A stretch of DNA of 64,000 bases from Marinobacter sp. SS13-12. Its GTDB lineage: Bacteria; Pseudomonadota; Gammaproteobacteria; Pseudomonadales; Oleiphilaceae. The first letter of the stretch is position 1; each line of letters opens with the position of its first letter. Where the stretch lies: assembly GCF_030227115.1 (NCBI RefSeq), contig NZ_JASSUA010000001.1, positions 1,798,001 through 1,862,000 of the forward strand, given 5' to 3'. A program made the position numbers and the translations under genes. The notes beneath the pieces were generated by a model. It had not been told where the DNA came from and ran no database searches. It saw nothing but the letters and a program-made list of their open reading frames with translations. Shown in pieces: positions 17,501 through 26,101 of this stretch.

Positions 17501-18094
17501 AATCTGGATCCGGCCTCCTGTGTCGACCATTACCAGGAGCCCCTGGCCGAGGTGCTGGCCTCTCTGGAGCGCCTCGGATCGGTGATTCCTGCAAGTCGCT
17601 GGCAGGAACGCTATGATAAGTATTGTAAGCAGACAGTTCCGCAGGGGCTGGCAGCTTACGCTGCATCTGCGGAAAGCCGTTACTGGCTGATGGACATCAT
17701 CGAGATTGGCCGTCAGCTGGGGCATGACCTGAAGTCGGTCGCCTGGGTGTATTTCAGTCTGGGGGAAGGCCTTAACCTGACCTGGCTTGATCGGCAGATG
17801 CTTTCCTTCAGGGCCCGCGGCCACTGGCAGGTGCTGGCAACGCTCCACTACCGGGATGAGCTGGACCACCAGTTGCGGAATCTCACCTCGGGTGTGCTTT
17901 CCACAGGTACCGGTGGAGAGGGCGCCAAGGCGTCGCCGGAGCAGATGCTCGAAGCCTGGCGTGAAGATAAACAGGCGCCCCTGGCCCGTTGGCACCGGAT
18001 GCTGGGAGACATGCAGACAGCGACGGTGATGGATTGTGCCGTCTTTTCCGTGGCTCACAGCATGCTTCGGGAGTTGGCTGCAAAGGCAGAATGA
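14582..18094 (+). CDS. NAD-specific glutamate dehydrogenase, large type, N-terminally short
   Basis: An 1170-residue enzyme oxidising L-glutamate to 2-oxoglutarate and ammonia with NAD. The catalytic domain has [13 protein letters not shown] (about 363), then [24 protein letters not shown] with the active Lys. The nucleotide-binding segment is [16 protein letters not shown] (about 540). Pseudomonas-type enzymes of this family have about 1620 residues. This protein begins where their third ACT-like segment lies ([23 protein letters not shown]), so about 440 N-terminal residues are absent. A GGAG site 6-9 nt before the ATG and the Lrp gene just upstream argue for a genuine short form, not a broken gene. 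PutA follows and supplies glutamate. Confidence 0.93.
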   Translation: [1170 protein letters not shown]

Positions 18095-18119
18095 TCGACT
18101 GATCGAGTAACTTCGTCTA

Positions 18120-18154
18120 AAAATTAATCGTGCGACAGGAAAAATATTAATTTT
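18120..18154 (+). promoter_or_regulatory. AT-rich inverted repeat upstream of putA
   Basis: AAAATTAAT (18120-18128) and ATTAATTTT (18146-18154) form a perfect 9-bp inverted repeat with a 17-nt spacer, in the 169-bp gap before putA. Lrp-type proteins favour AT-rich palindromic sites, and a PutR-like Lrp gene lies 4 kb away, so it is a candidate operator. AT-rich repeats also arise by chance. Confidence 0.35.
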
Positions 18155-18263
18155 AGTACATCAAAAAAGCCTGAATACCGCGCCTGGCTGGTTTTTACAG
18201 TCAAATAGTCTTTGTCGTTCCCGGTAGAATGCGGGAAAGACAAACAACTGAGAGGGTTCAACC

Positions 18264-21200
18264 ATGAGACCGCAGCAATCAGAGACGCCTGAGCTCGTCG
18301 ATAGCCGTCAGGCCATCCGCGATTATTATCTGGCCGACGAATACACAGTCATCAATGAAATGATTGCTGGCGCTCAGTTGACCGAGGCAGAGCGTAAGGC
18401 GATTTCCGCCCGCGCAGCCGAACTGGTGCGCAGAGTCCGAAAGAATTCAAAGTCCACCATTATGGAAAAGTTCCTGGCGGAGTACGGGCTGACCACCCAG
18501 GAAGGCGTGGCACTAATGTGCCTGGCCGAGGCCATGTTGCGGGTACCGGATAGCGTGACGATCAACGAGCTGATCGAAGACAAGATCACATCAGGCAGCT
18601 GGGGTGACCACGTTGGCAAAGCCTCCTCGTCGCTGATAAATACTGCAACCGTCGCCTTGCTGATGACCAGCAAGTTGCTGACGGAGTCCGAGCGCCAGAG
18701 CGTGGTTGAAACCCTCCGCAGGCTTCTGAAGCGCATGGGTGAACCGGTGATTCGCAAGGTGGCCGGTCTTGCCATGAAAGAAATGGGGCGGCAATTTGTG
18801 CTTGGGCGCGACATCAAGGAAGCCCAGAAAGCCGGCGAAGACTACATGAAAAAGGGTTACACCTATTCCTATGACATGTTGGGGGAGGCAGCCCGCACGG
18901 ATCACGATGCCCAGGGTTATTACAATTCCTATTCCAACGCTATCGACAGTATTGCCAGACATTGCCAGGGCGACGTTCGCAAGAACCCCGGCATATCCGT
19001 CAAGCTCTCTGCGCTGCTTGCAAGGTATGAGTACGGCAATAAAGAACGGGTGATGAAAGAGCTTCTGCCCCGGGCTAAGCGACTGGTCAAGAAAGCTGCT
19101 GCCGCCAATATGGGCTTCAATATCGACGCCGAAGAACAGGATCGGCTGGACCTCTCAATGGACGTTATTGAAGAGCTGCTGAGGGATCCTGAACTGGCAG
19201 GCTGGAATGGCTTCGGCGTGGTGGTGCAGGCTTATGGCAAGCGGGCGCCTTTCCTGATCGACTGGTTGTACGGTCTGGCTGAAAAATACGACCGTCGCAT
19301 CATGGTGCGGCTGGTGAAAGGCGCCTATTGGGATGCGGAAATCAAGCGTGCCCAGGTGATGGGCCTGGACGGGTTCCCGGTATTCACCCGCAAGGCCTGC
19401 AGTGATGTGTCATTCCTGTCCTGTTCCACCAAACTGCTGAACATGACCGACCGCATTTACCCGCAGTTTGCGACCCACAATGCGCATTCAGTGTCCGCTA
19501 TTCTGGAGCTGGCGAGGGTTCGTGGTGAAGCCAATTACGAGTTCCAGCGCCTGCACGGCATGGGTGAGTCCCTGCACAGCCAGGTAATGAAAGAGAGCGG
19601 CGTTCCCTGCCGGATCTACGCACCGGTCGGCGCCCATAGGGAACTGCTGGCGTATCTGGTGCGTCGTCTGCTGGAGAACGGCGCCAACAGCTCCTTTGTC
19701 AACCAGATTGTGGACGAAGACATTACGCCGGAGATGATCGCGAAAGACCCGATCGATTCGGTCAGGGAAATGGGCAAAGACATTTCCAGCAAGGCAATTA
19801 CCCATCCATTGAAGATCTTCGGCGAGCACCGCCGCAACTCCAAAGGCTGGGATCTCACTGACCCGGTCACCATCGAGGCCATCGAAAAGGGCCGTGGTGC
19901 CTACAAAGAGCATCAGTGGAAAGGCGGGCCGCTGATAAAAGGCAAGGTATCTGGCACTGAAGTTCAGGTAGTGCGTAATCCGGCCAACCCGGATGATGTA
20001 GTTGGCCATGTTACCCAGGCTAACGAAGCCGATATTGACACTGCAATCACTGCCGCAGATAAAGGGTTCAAGTCCTGGTCCTCCAAATCTGCAGAAGAGC
20101 GGGCTGACTGCCTGCGCAAGGTGGCGGATCTTTATGAAGAAAACACTTACGAGCTGTTTGCACTGACCTGTCGAGAAGCGGGTAAATCCCTGTCGGATGC
20201 TGTGGCTGAGATTCGCGAAGCAGTAGACTTTGCCCACTTTTACGCCAACGAAGGCGTTCGCTACAAGGATAGCGGTGAAGCTCGTGGTGCAGTGGTATGT
20301 ATTTCACCCTGGAACTTCCCGCTGGCGATCTTTACCGGCCAGATTCTGGCCAACCTTGTGGCGGGCAATGTGGTGCTGGCCAAGCCAGCCGAGCAGACAT
20401 CATTGCTGGCCTTTCGCGCGGTTGAGTTAATGCATGAGGCGGGCATTCCCAAAGATGCCATCCAGTTGGTACCGGGCACCGGTGCGACCGTCGGTGCGGG
20501 CCTGACCTCGGATTCCCGTGTCGCCGGGGTATGCTTCACCGGCTCTACCAACACCGCCAAGATCATCGACAAGGCCATGACAGATAATATGGAACCGGAC
20601 GCTGTCATGGTGGCAGAGACCGGTGGCCTGAACGCCATGATCGTCGACTCCACTGCACTGCCAGAGCAGGTGGTCCGGGATGTTCTGGCATCTTCTTTCC
20701 AGAGTGCCGGTCAGCGTTGCTCGGCGCTGAGGATGCTGTATGTCCAGAAGGACATCGCCGATAGTCTGCTGCACATGCTGTACGGCGCCATGGAAGAGCT
20801 GGGCATTGGTGATCCGTGGCTGCTGTCCACGGACGTAGGCCCGGTCATTGATGATCCATCTGCGAAGAAAATCATTGATCACTGCAAGAAATTCGAGAAC
20901 AAGGATCAACTCCTGAAAAAACTGTCAGTGCCGCACACGGGTAACTTTGTGTCTCCTGCGGTGCTCAGGGTGAACGGCATTGAGGATCTGGAAGAAGAGA
21001 TCTTCGGCCCGGTACTGCATGTTGCTACCTTTGATGCGAAAGATATCGATAAGGTCGTGGATGACATCAATGCGAAGGGCTACGGCCTGACTTTTGGCAT
21101 CCATAGTCGTGTAGACACTCGGGTTGACCGTATCGCCAGTCGAATCAAGGTCGGCAACACCTACGTTAACCGCAACCAGATCGGTGCGATTGTCGGCTCC

Positions 21201-21893
21201 CAGCCGTTCGGCGGCGAAGGCCTGTCGGGTACCGGCCCCAAAGCCGGTGGTCCTCAGTATGTGCGCCGGTTTATGAAAGGTGAGACGGTTCAGAGTGTGA
21301 CAGAGTCGGGTGGCGATAAAGTGGATGCCAAGAAGCTGAAAAGCCTGATCGGCAAGCTCGACAAGATGGATGCCCAGGAGCCAAAAGCGCGAATCGAGGC
21401 CATGAAGTCGATCTTTGACTCGGTTCCCGAGCCATTGGACGCCCACGCCGAGGAAATGCCAGGGCCAACGGGTGAATCCAACATACTGACCAACCACGCC
21501 CGTGGCACGGTGCTATGTCTTGGCCCCGATAAGGAAACTGCCATCGAACAGATGACCATGGCTTTGGCTCAGGGCAATAAAGCGGTGGTAATTGCGCTGG
21601 GTATTCAACACACCCTGGATCGCGCTGCCAGGGCTGGCCTGCCGGTAGTCGGCGTAGAAGGCCGCCTGGAGCCGGATGCCGTTGAAAAGGTTAATGGTTT
21701 CGAGGCTGTGGTCAGTTGTGCAAAACCGTCACTGTTGAAGCCGTATCGCCAAGCGCTGATGAAGCGTGACGGCGCCTTGTTACCACTGATTACCGAGCAC
21801 AAGCTGGATCAGCGGTACGTGATTGAGCGCCATCTGTGTGTGGATACCACTGCAGCCGGTGGTAACGCCAGCTTGATCGCAGCCTCCGAGTAA
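18264..21893 (+). CDS. putA: Bifunctional proline dehydrogenase / P5C dehydrogenase PutA
   Basis: A 1209-residue enzyme oxidising proline to glutamate. The FAD-dependent proline dehydrogenase barrel covers roughly 120-500 (YSYDMLGEAART, VRLVKGAYWDAEIK, QFATHNAH, YAPVGAHRELLAYLVRRLLENGA in pieces). The aldehyde dehydrogenase part covers about 560-1020, with SPWNFPLAIFTGQ, VAETGGLNAM (Glu) and Cys819 in SAGQRCSALRM. A C-terminal domain follows. The ribbon-helix-helix DNA-binding domain at the front of E. coli PutA is absent, since the protein starts directly in the arm region. It therefore cannot repress its own gene as in E. coli, and the nearby Lrp-type gene is the likely regulator. GAGAGGG precedes the ATG. 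Confidence 0.96.
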   Translation: MRPQQSETPELVDSRQAIRDYYLADEYTVINEMIAGAQLTEAERKAISARAAELVRRVRKNSKSTIMEKFLAEYGLTTQEGVALMCLAEAMLRVPDSVTINELIEDKITSGSWGDHVGKASSSLINTATVALLMTSKLLTESERQSVVETLRRLLKRMGEPVIRKVAGLAMKEMGRQFVLGRDIKEAQKAGEDYMKKGYTYSYDMLGEAARTDHDAQGYYNSYSNAIDSIARHCQGDVRKNPGISVKLSALLARYEYGNKERVMKELLPRAKRLVKKAAAANMGFNIDAEEQDRLDLSMDVIEELLRDPELAGWNGFGVVVQAYGKRAPFLIDWLYGLAEKYDRRIMVRLVKGAYWDAEIKRAQVMGLDGFPVFTRKACSDVSFLSCSTKLLNMTDRIYPQFATHNAHSVSAILELARVRGEANYEFQRLHGMGESLHSQVMKESGVPCRIYAPVGAHRELLAYLVRRLLENGANSSFVNQIVDEDITPEMIAKDPIDSVREMGKDISSKAITHPLKIFGEHRRNSKGWDLTDPVTIEAIEKGRGAYKEHQWKGGPLIKGKVSGTEVQVVRNPANPDDVVGHVTQANEADIDTAITAADKGFKSWSSKSAEERADCLRKVADLYEENTYELFALTCREAGKSLSDAVAEIREAVDFAHFYANEGVRYKDSGEARGAVVCISPWNFPLAIFTGQILANLVAGNVVLAKPAEQTSLLAFRAVELMHEAGIPKDAIQLVPGTGATVGAGLTSDSRVAGVCFTGSTNTAKIIDKAMTDNMEPDAVMVAETGGLNAMIVDSTALPEQVVRDVLASSFQSAGQRCSALRMLYVQKDIADSLLHMLYGAMEELGIGDPWLLSTDVGPVIDDPSAKKIIDHCKKFENKDQLLKKLSVPHTGNFVSPAVLRVNGIEDLEEEIFGPVLHVATFDAKDIDKVVDDINAKGYGLTFGIHSRVDTRVDRIASRIKVGNTYVNRNQIGAIVGSQPFGGEGLSGTGPKAGGPQYVRRFMKGETVQSVTESGGDKVDAKKLKSLIGKLDKMDAQEPKARIEAMKSIFDSVPEPLDAHAEEMPGPTGESNILTNHARGTVLCLGPDKETAIEQMTMALAQGNKAVVIALGIQHTLDRAARAGLPVVGVEGRLEPDAVEKVNGFEAVVSCAKPSLLKPYRQALMKRDGALLPLITEHKLDQRYVIERHLCVDTTAAGGNASLIAASE

Positions 21894-21958
21894 CGGTTGA
21901 CCTTGCCGGACAACCCCCAGGGAAGGGGGGTGTGCTGGTAATTACCGCCGGGGGCCGC

Positions 21959-22603
21959 TCAGGCAGACCCGGCGATTTCCCGAAAGGCTTTTACCAGCGT
22001 TTCAGGTTCCTGCGCGCCGGACACCAGGTATTTCTGGTTGATGATGTAGGCAGGCACGGCGGAAACACCCGCCTGCTGGTATTGAGCCTCATCCTGCCGC
22101 ACGGCATCCGCGTACAGGTCTGAAGCCAGAACCTCGCGGGCTTTGTCGCCGTCCAGCCCTATGGCTTCCACGCAGTAAACCAGCACCTCCGGGTTTGAAA
22201 TATTCTCCGCGCGGCCAAAATAGGCCTCGAAGAAGGCCATCTTCATAGCTGTCTGCTTTCCCTGTTCTCCTGCCCATTTCACCAGCCTGTGGGCATCAAA
22301 GGTATTGCGGGTATGGCGTTCCTGAAGCTTCTCGAAGTTCAGCCCCAGGTCGCTGGCAATATCCATCATCTGCGCCTGACTCGCTTTCATCTCGTCTTCG
22401 CTGCGCCCGTATTTACGGCTCAGGGCCGGCAGGATAGGCTCGCCATCGCCGGACGGATCCGGGTTCAGCTCAAAGGCATGCCATTCGATGGTGAATTCCA
22501 TGTCGTCTTTCAGGGCCGCCATGGCCTTTTCCAGGCGGGCATAACCAATGGCGCACCAGGGACAGGCGATGTCGGAAACGATGTCGATTTGCACGGTTGT
22601 CAT
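21959..22603 (-). CDS. DsbA family oxidoreductase (FrnE-like)
   Basis: A 214-residue thioredoxin-fold protein with an inserted helical domain. The CPWC motif lies at about 14-17 (SDIACPWCAIGYARLEKAM), and the cis-Pro segment is AGVSAVPAYIINQKYLVSGAQ. There is no signal peptide, so it is cytoplasmic, as for FrnE and 2-hydroxychromene-2-carboxylate isomerase relatives. The redox-active CPWC favours a disulfide oxidoreductase. It overlaps the DAACS gene by 4 bp and ends the rsuA-like, DAACS, dsbA-like unit. Confidence 0.87.
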   Translation of the reverse strand: MTTVQIDIVSDIACPWCAIGYARLEKAMAALKDDMEFTIEWHAFELNPDPSGDGEPILPALSRKYGRSEDEMKASQAQMMDIASDLGLNFEKLQERHTRNTFDAHRLVKWAGEQGKQTAMKMAFFEAYFGRAENISNPEVLVYCVEAIGLDGDKAREVLASDLYADAVRQDEAQYQQAGVSAVPAYIINQKYLVSGAQEPETLVKAFREIAGSA

Positions 22604-23949
22604 GGGAGCTCCTCGGAAACAGGGTTGTCAGCTAGCCGTTTACCGGACCAGTTCTCCATCAGCCGGCAGGTGACCAGGTCGCCGGTGACGTTGATGGCAG
22701 TACGACACATATCCAGAATTCGATCCACTCCCATGATCAATGCAATGCCACCGGGCGGAATGCCAACAGTCTGCAACACCATCGCGAGGATGACGATACC
22801 CACGCCCGGCGTTGCCGGTGAGCCGATGGAGGCACCTACCGCCATGGCGACGACCAGCGCCATACTGCCCATGCTGAGATCAATACCGTAGACCTGCGCC
22901 AGGAAAACTGTCGCCACGGCCTGGTACAGCGCTGTGCCGTTCATGTTGATGGTGGCGCCGAGAGGAATGACGAACTGCGACACCGAGGGCCGTACCCCGA
23001 GCTTGTCTTCAGCGGTGCGAATCGACAGCGGCATCACGGCCGCGGAGCTGGAAGTGGAGAACGCAAGCAGTAAAACGTCACGGCTGTCCTTGATGAACTG
23101 CACAGGGGGCTGGCCGGCCAGCAGCTTCAGGATCAGCATGTACAAACCGAGCAGAAGCAGCAGCCCCACCAGAACCGTCACCACATAGGATGCCATACCC
23201 ATCATGGCCTGGAAGCCGATCGTGGTGGTCAACTGTGCCATCAGTCCGAACACGGCGTAGGGCGCGAGCCGCATGGCCCAGCGCACGACGGTCATGCACA
23301 CCTGTTGCAGGGAGTCCAGCAAGTCCAGCAGGGGCCGTGATTTTTCCGGAGCCATACTCACCAGTGCGATGCCGACGATGATGGAGAAAATGACCACCTG
23401 CAGCATCTGGCCTTCCACCATGGCATCCAGTGGATTGCCGGGAAGCAGGCCGATCAGGGTTTTGGGAAGTTCGTCCACGCTGGGCATGGTTGCTGCCGCG
23501 GTCGTGCCTTCCCCGGATGAGACAGTACCCGCAAGACCAGTCATCATGCTGCCGGGATTCATCACGCTGCCAACCCAGAGCCCGATAGAGGCAGCGATGG
23601 CCGTGGTGATGACGAAAAAGCCGGTGACTCGCAGCCCCATCTTGCGGAGCTGGTCCAGGTCTTCGCTGGCAGCAAGGCCGCGGACGACGGAGGCAACGAC
23701 CAGGGGAATCACGATCATCTGGATTGTGGCCAGGAACAGCTGCCCGGGGAATGCCAGCCAGTTACCAATCAGCGTGCCCGTCGCGGGCTCGACAAGACCA
23801 ACAGAGGGGCCCAGCAAGGTGCCCGTCACCAGCCCCAGGAACATGCCTACGAGTACCTTCAGCCAGAGCCGGTCCTGGACAAGACCTGACAGATAGCTGC
23901 TCAGATGCCGCAGCGGTCGGGGATAGTAGCTTGAGTTGTTTTCAGTCAT
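22600..23949 (-). CDS. Dicarboxylate/amino acid:cation symporter (DAACS, GltP/SstT-like)
   Basis: A 449-residue sodium- or proton-coupled carrier for dicarboxylates or acidic amino acids. Family motifs include the serine-rich hairpin AFSTSSSAAVMPLSIRTAE, the substrate-site region PLGATINMNGTALYQAVATVF, and GSIGSPATPGVGIV. About eight membrane helices and two re-entrant loops are expected. Its position just beyond putA and gdh is compatible with glutamate or aspartate uptake, but it is in an operon with rsuA-like and dsbA-like genes and may be unrelated. Only 13 bp separate it from the rsuA-like stop. Confidence 0.9.
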   Translation of the reverse strand: MTENNSSYYPRPLRHLSSYLSGLVQDRLWLKVLVGMFLGLVTGTLLGPSVGLVEPATGTLIGNWLAFPGQLFLATIQMIVIPLVVASVVRGLAASEDLDQLRKMGLRVTGFFVITTAIAASIGLWVGSVMNPGSMMTGLAGTVSSGEGTTAAATMPSVDELPKTLIGLLPGNPLDAMVEGQMLQVVIFSIIVGIALVSMAPEKSRPLLDLLDSLQQVCMTVVRWAMRLAPYAVFGLMAQLTTTIGFQAMMGMASYVVTVLVGLLLLLGLYMLILKLLAGQPPVQFIKDSRDVLLLAFSTSSSAAVMPLSIRTAEDKLGVRPSVSQFVIPLGATINMNGTALYQAVATVFLAQVYGIDLSMGSMALVVAMAVGASIGSPATPGVGIVILAMVLQTVGIPPGGIALIMGVDRILDMCRTAINVTGDLVTCRLMENWSGKRLADNPVSEELP

Positions 23950-23962
23950 GGTCGGGCCTTTA

Positions 23963-24655
23963 TCAGACTGAGCTGATCTCCGTTTCTGTCAGCGGGCGGT
24001 AGGCGCCGGTCGTAAGGCTGCCATCAAGGTGAATGTTGCCCATCCTCTCCCTGTGCAGTGTCGTTACTCGATTGCCGACGGCATGAAACATGCGTTTTAC
24101 CTGATGATACCGGCCCTCGTATATAGTGATTCTTGCTTCCCGCTCGCCGAGCAGTTCGATCTGGGCAGGAGAGGTTCTGAGCTGCTCGAACTGGAACCAG
24201 ATGCCTTCGGCGAACCGTTCGGCGGTCTCTGGTGAGATGGCACTGGCGGTAGAGACCCGGTAGACCTTTGGTATCCTGATTTCCGGTTCGGTAAGCCGGC
24301 GCGACCAGGCGCCATCATTGGTCATAACCAGCAATCCGGTACTCGCCCGGTCAAGCCGCCCGGCAATATGCAGGCCGGTGTGCAGGTTGTGGTTGATCAG
24401 CTCCATTACGGTTTTGTGAACCTCGTCGGATGTGGCGCTGAGGTACCCTGCAGGCTTATGCAGCATCAGATAACAGGCCGGCTCACCCGGCTGTATAACC
24501 TTGCCACGGCAGGTCACCGTTGAGAAACGGTCCACTTCCCGGGCCGCTTCCCGGCAGGCAACACCATTGATCGTTACCGCTCCTGCGGCAATCAGTGCGT
24601 TGGCCTGCTTGCGGCTGACACCGTTTTGATTACTGAGAATTCGGGAAAGCTTCAT
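23963..24655 (-). CDS. 16S rRNA pseudouridine synthase, RsuA family
   Basis: A 230-residue pseudouridine synthase. The N-terminal S4 RNA-binding domain (1-60) starts MKLSRILSNQNGVSRKQANALI, and the catalytic motif GRLDRASTGLLVMTND (about 100-115) has the essential Asp. EGRYHQVKRMFHAVGNRV and LHRERMG near the C-terminus are typical of RsuA. RsuA modifies U516 of 16S rRNA in E. coli. RluE/RluB relatives are alternatives, but the S4 domain and length favour RsuA. It diverges from mtgA across 74 bp. Confidence 0.87.
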   Translation of the reverse strand: MKLSRILSNQNGVSRKQANALIAAGAVTINGVACREAAREVDRFSTVTCRGKVIQPGEPACYLMLHKPAGYLSATSDEVHKTVMELINHNLHTGLHIAGRLDRASTGLLVMTNDGAWSRRLTEPEIRIPKVYRVSTASAISPETAERFAEGIWFQFEQLRTSPAQIELLGEREARITIYEGRYHQVKRMFHAVGNRVTTLHRERMGNIHLDGSLTTGAYRPLTETEISSV

Positions 24656-24729
24656 AGGGTCAATGTTATAGTCTTGTCAGACTTTCTGCGCTTGAACGAC
24701 GATACCTACAATCGGTTGATGATAACACT

Positions 24730-25431
24730 GTGGCTCGACATTCTTTGATCCGGAAATCCCTGAGAACGTTTGCCTGGGCCCTCGCCGGGGTTTTGTTGCT
24801 GGTGATCGCAGCGATTTTACTGTTCCGGTTCGTAAACCCGCCCACATCCGCCTTCATGCTCGGACACCTTCTGTCCGGCTCCGGCCAGGAGCTGAGGCAG
24901 GAATGGGTCAGCCTGGATGATATCTCACCCTGGATGCCGCTGGCGGTGGTCGCCAGTGAGGACCAGCGCTTTCCGCACCACCACGGTGTGGATTTCGGTG
25001 CCATCCGTAAGGCGTTGGCGGAGTACCAGGCGGGCCAGGGTTTGCGCGGCGCGAGTACCATCACCCAGCAGACGGCCAAAAACCTGTTCCTGTGGAACGG
25101 GCGCAGTTTTATACGCAAGGCACTGGAGGCGGGGCTTGCACTGGGTATCGATGCGCTCTGGCCCAAGCGGCGGGTTATCGAGGTGTACCTGAATATTGCC
25201 GAGTTTGGTCACGGGGTCTACGGCGTAGAGGCCGCCAGCCGCCTCTATTTCGGTGTACCTGCCAGCCTTTTGTCTCAAACCCAGTCGGCCCGGCTTGCAG
25301 CGGTTCTTCCCAACCCGAAAGTACTCAGCGCTGCGAGTCCCTCTGCCTACGTGTGGGAAAGAGTCGCATGGATTCGGGGACAGATGGCACAGCTTTCGGG
25401 TTTGCGTTATCTGCAGGGGTTGTATAATTAA
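24730..25431 (+). CDS. mtgA: Monofunctional peptidoglycan glycosyltransferase MtgA
   Basis: A 233-residue family 51 glycosyltransferase that polymerises lipid II into glycan strands. One N-terminal membrane anchor (about 12-35) precedes the catalytic domain. VVASEDQRFPHHHGVDFGAI carries the catalytic Glu, followed by RGASTITQQTAKNLFLW and RVIEVYLNIAEFGHGVYGVEAAS with the second Glu. No transpeptidase domain follows, which separates it from class A penicillin-binding proteins. The start is GTG, with no strong ribosome site. Confidence 0.95.
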   Translation: MARHSLIRKSLRTFAWALAGVLLLVIAAILLFRFVNPPTSAFMLGHLLSGSGQELRQEWVSLDDISPWMPLAVVASEDQRFPHHHGVDFGAIRKALAEYQAGQGLRGASTITQQTAKNLFLWNGRSFIRKALEAGLALGIDALWPKRRVIEVYLNIAEFGHGVYGVEAASRLYFGVPASLLSQTQSARLAAVLPNPKVLSAASPSAYVWERVAWIRGQMAQLSGLRYLQGLYN

Positions 25432-25464
25432 CGGTTTCGTCACCTTCAACGTGAGAGTCTGTTT

Positions 25465-26094
25465 GTGGTGTCCCTGAACCTGGCCTTGTTGTCCGCCTTT
25501 ATTCCAACGTTCTTCGTGGTGTCCATTACCCCGGGCATGTGTATGACCCTGGCGCTGTCGCTCGGCATTACCATTGGCGTGAAGCGGGCGCTGTGGATGA
25601 TGGCGGGTGAACTGGTCGGCGTTGCTCTGGTGGCGACGGCGGCAGCAGTGGGAGTGGCAACCTTTATGCTGAAGTACCCGACAGCCTTTGCGGTATTCAA
25701 GTATGCCGGCGGTGCCTACCTCGCATGGCTTGGCATCCAGATGTGGCGATCCAGGGGCAAAATGGCGATGCCGGAGGAGGACGCGGAGCCGGTTGAAAGC
25801 TCACGCTTGCAGCTGGCGCTTCAGGGGTTTGTGACGGCAATTGCCAACCCAAAGGGGTGGGCTTTTTTCATAGCTCTGCTGCCACCGTTTATTGACAGCA
25901 AACTGCCAATGGCGCCGCAGCTGACGGCGATGATCCTGATTATTCTGGGCCTGGAGTTCCTTTGCTTGCAGCTCTATGCCCACGGCGGCAAAACGTTACG
26001 CAAGGCCTTGAAACAGGGCGGAGGCGTTCGCACGGTCAACCGGGTGGCGGGAAGCCTGATGATACTGGTTGGGGCGTGGCTGGCGTTTGGTTAA
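25465..26094 (+). CDS. LysE/RhtB family amino acid exporter
   Basis: A 209-residue protein with six hydrophobic helices and the LysE-family front: SITPGMCMTLALSLGITIGVKR, and later AIANPKGWAFFIALLPPF. These inner-membrane exporters remove amino acids and related metabolites. The start is GTG at 25465, or GTG at 25468 one codon later. It follows mtgA after 33 bp. The substrate is not predictable from sequence. Confidence 0.88.
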   Translation: MVSLNLALLSAFIPTFFVVSITPGMCMTLALSLGITIGVKRALWMMAGELVGVALVATAAAVGVATFMLKYPTAFAVFKYAGGAYLAWLGIQMWRSRGKMAMPEEDAEPVESSRLQLALQGFVTAIANPKGWAFFIALLPPFIDSKLPMAPQLTAMILIILGLEFLCLQLYAHGGKTLRKALKQGGGVRTVNRVAGSLMILVGAWLAFG

Positions 26095-26101
26095 TGCTGT
26101 A

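Noticed and set aside
21914..21929. Possible terminator after putA (CCCCC / GGGGG hairpin)
   Set aside because: Only a 5-bp GC stem with a 6-base loop and no T-run on either strand; too weak to call.
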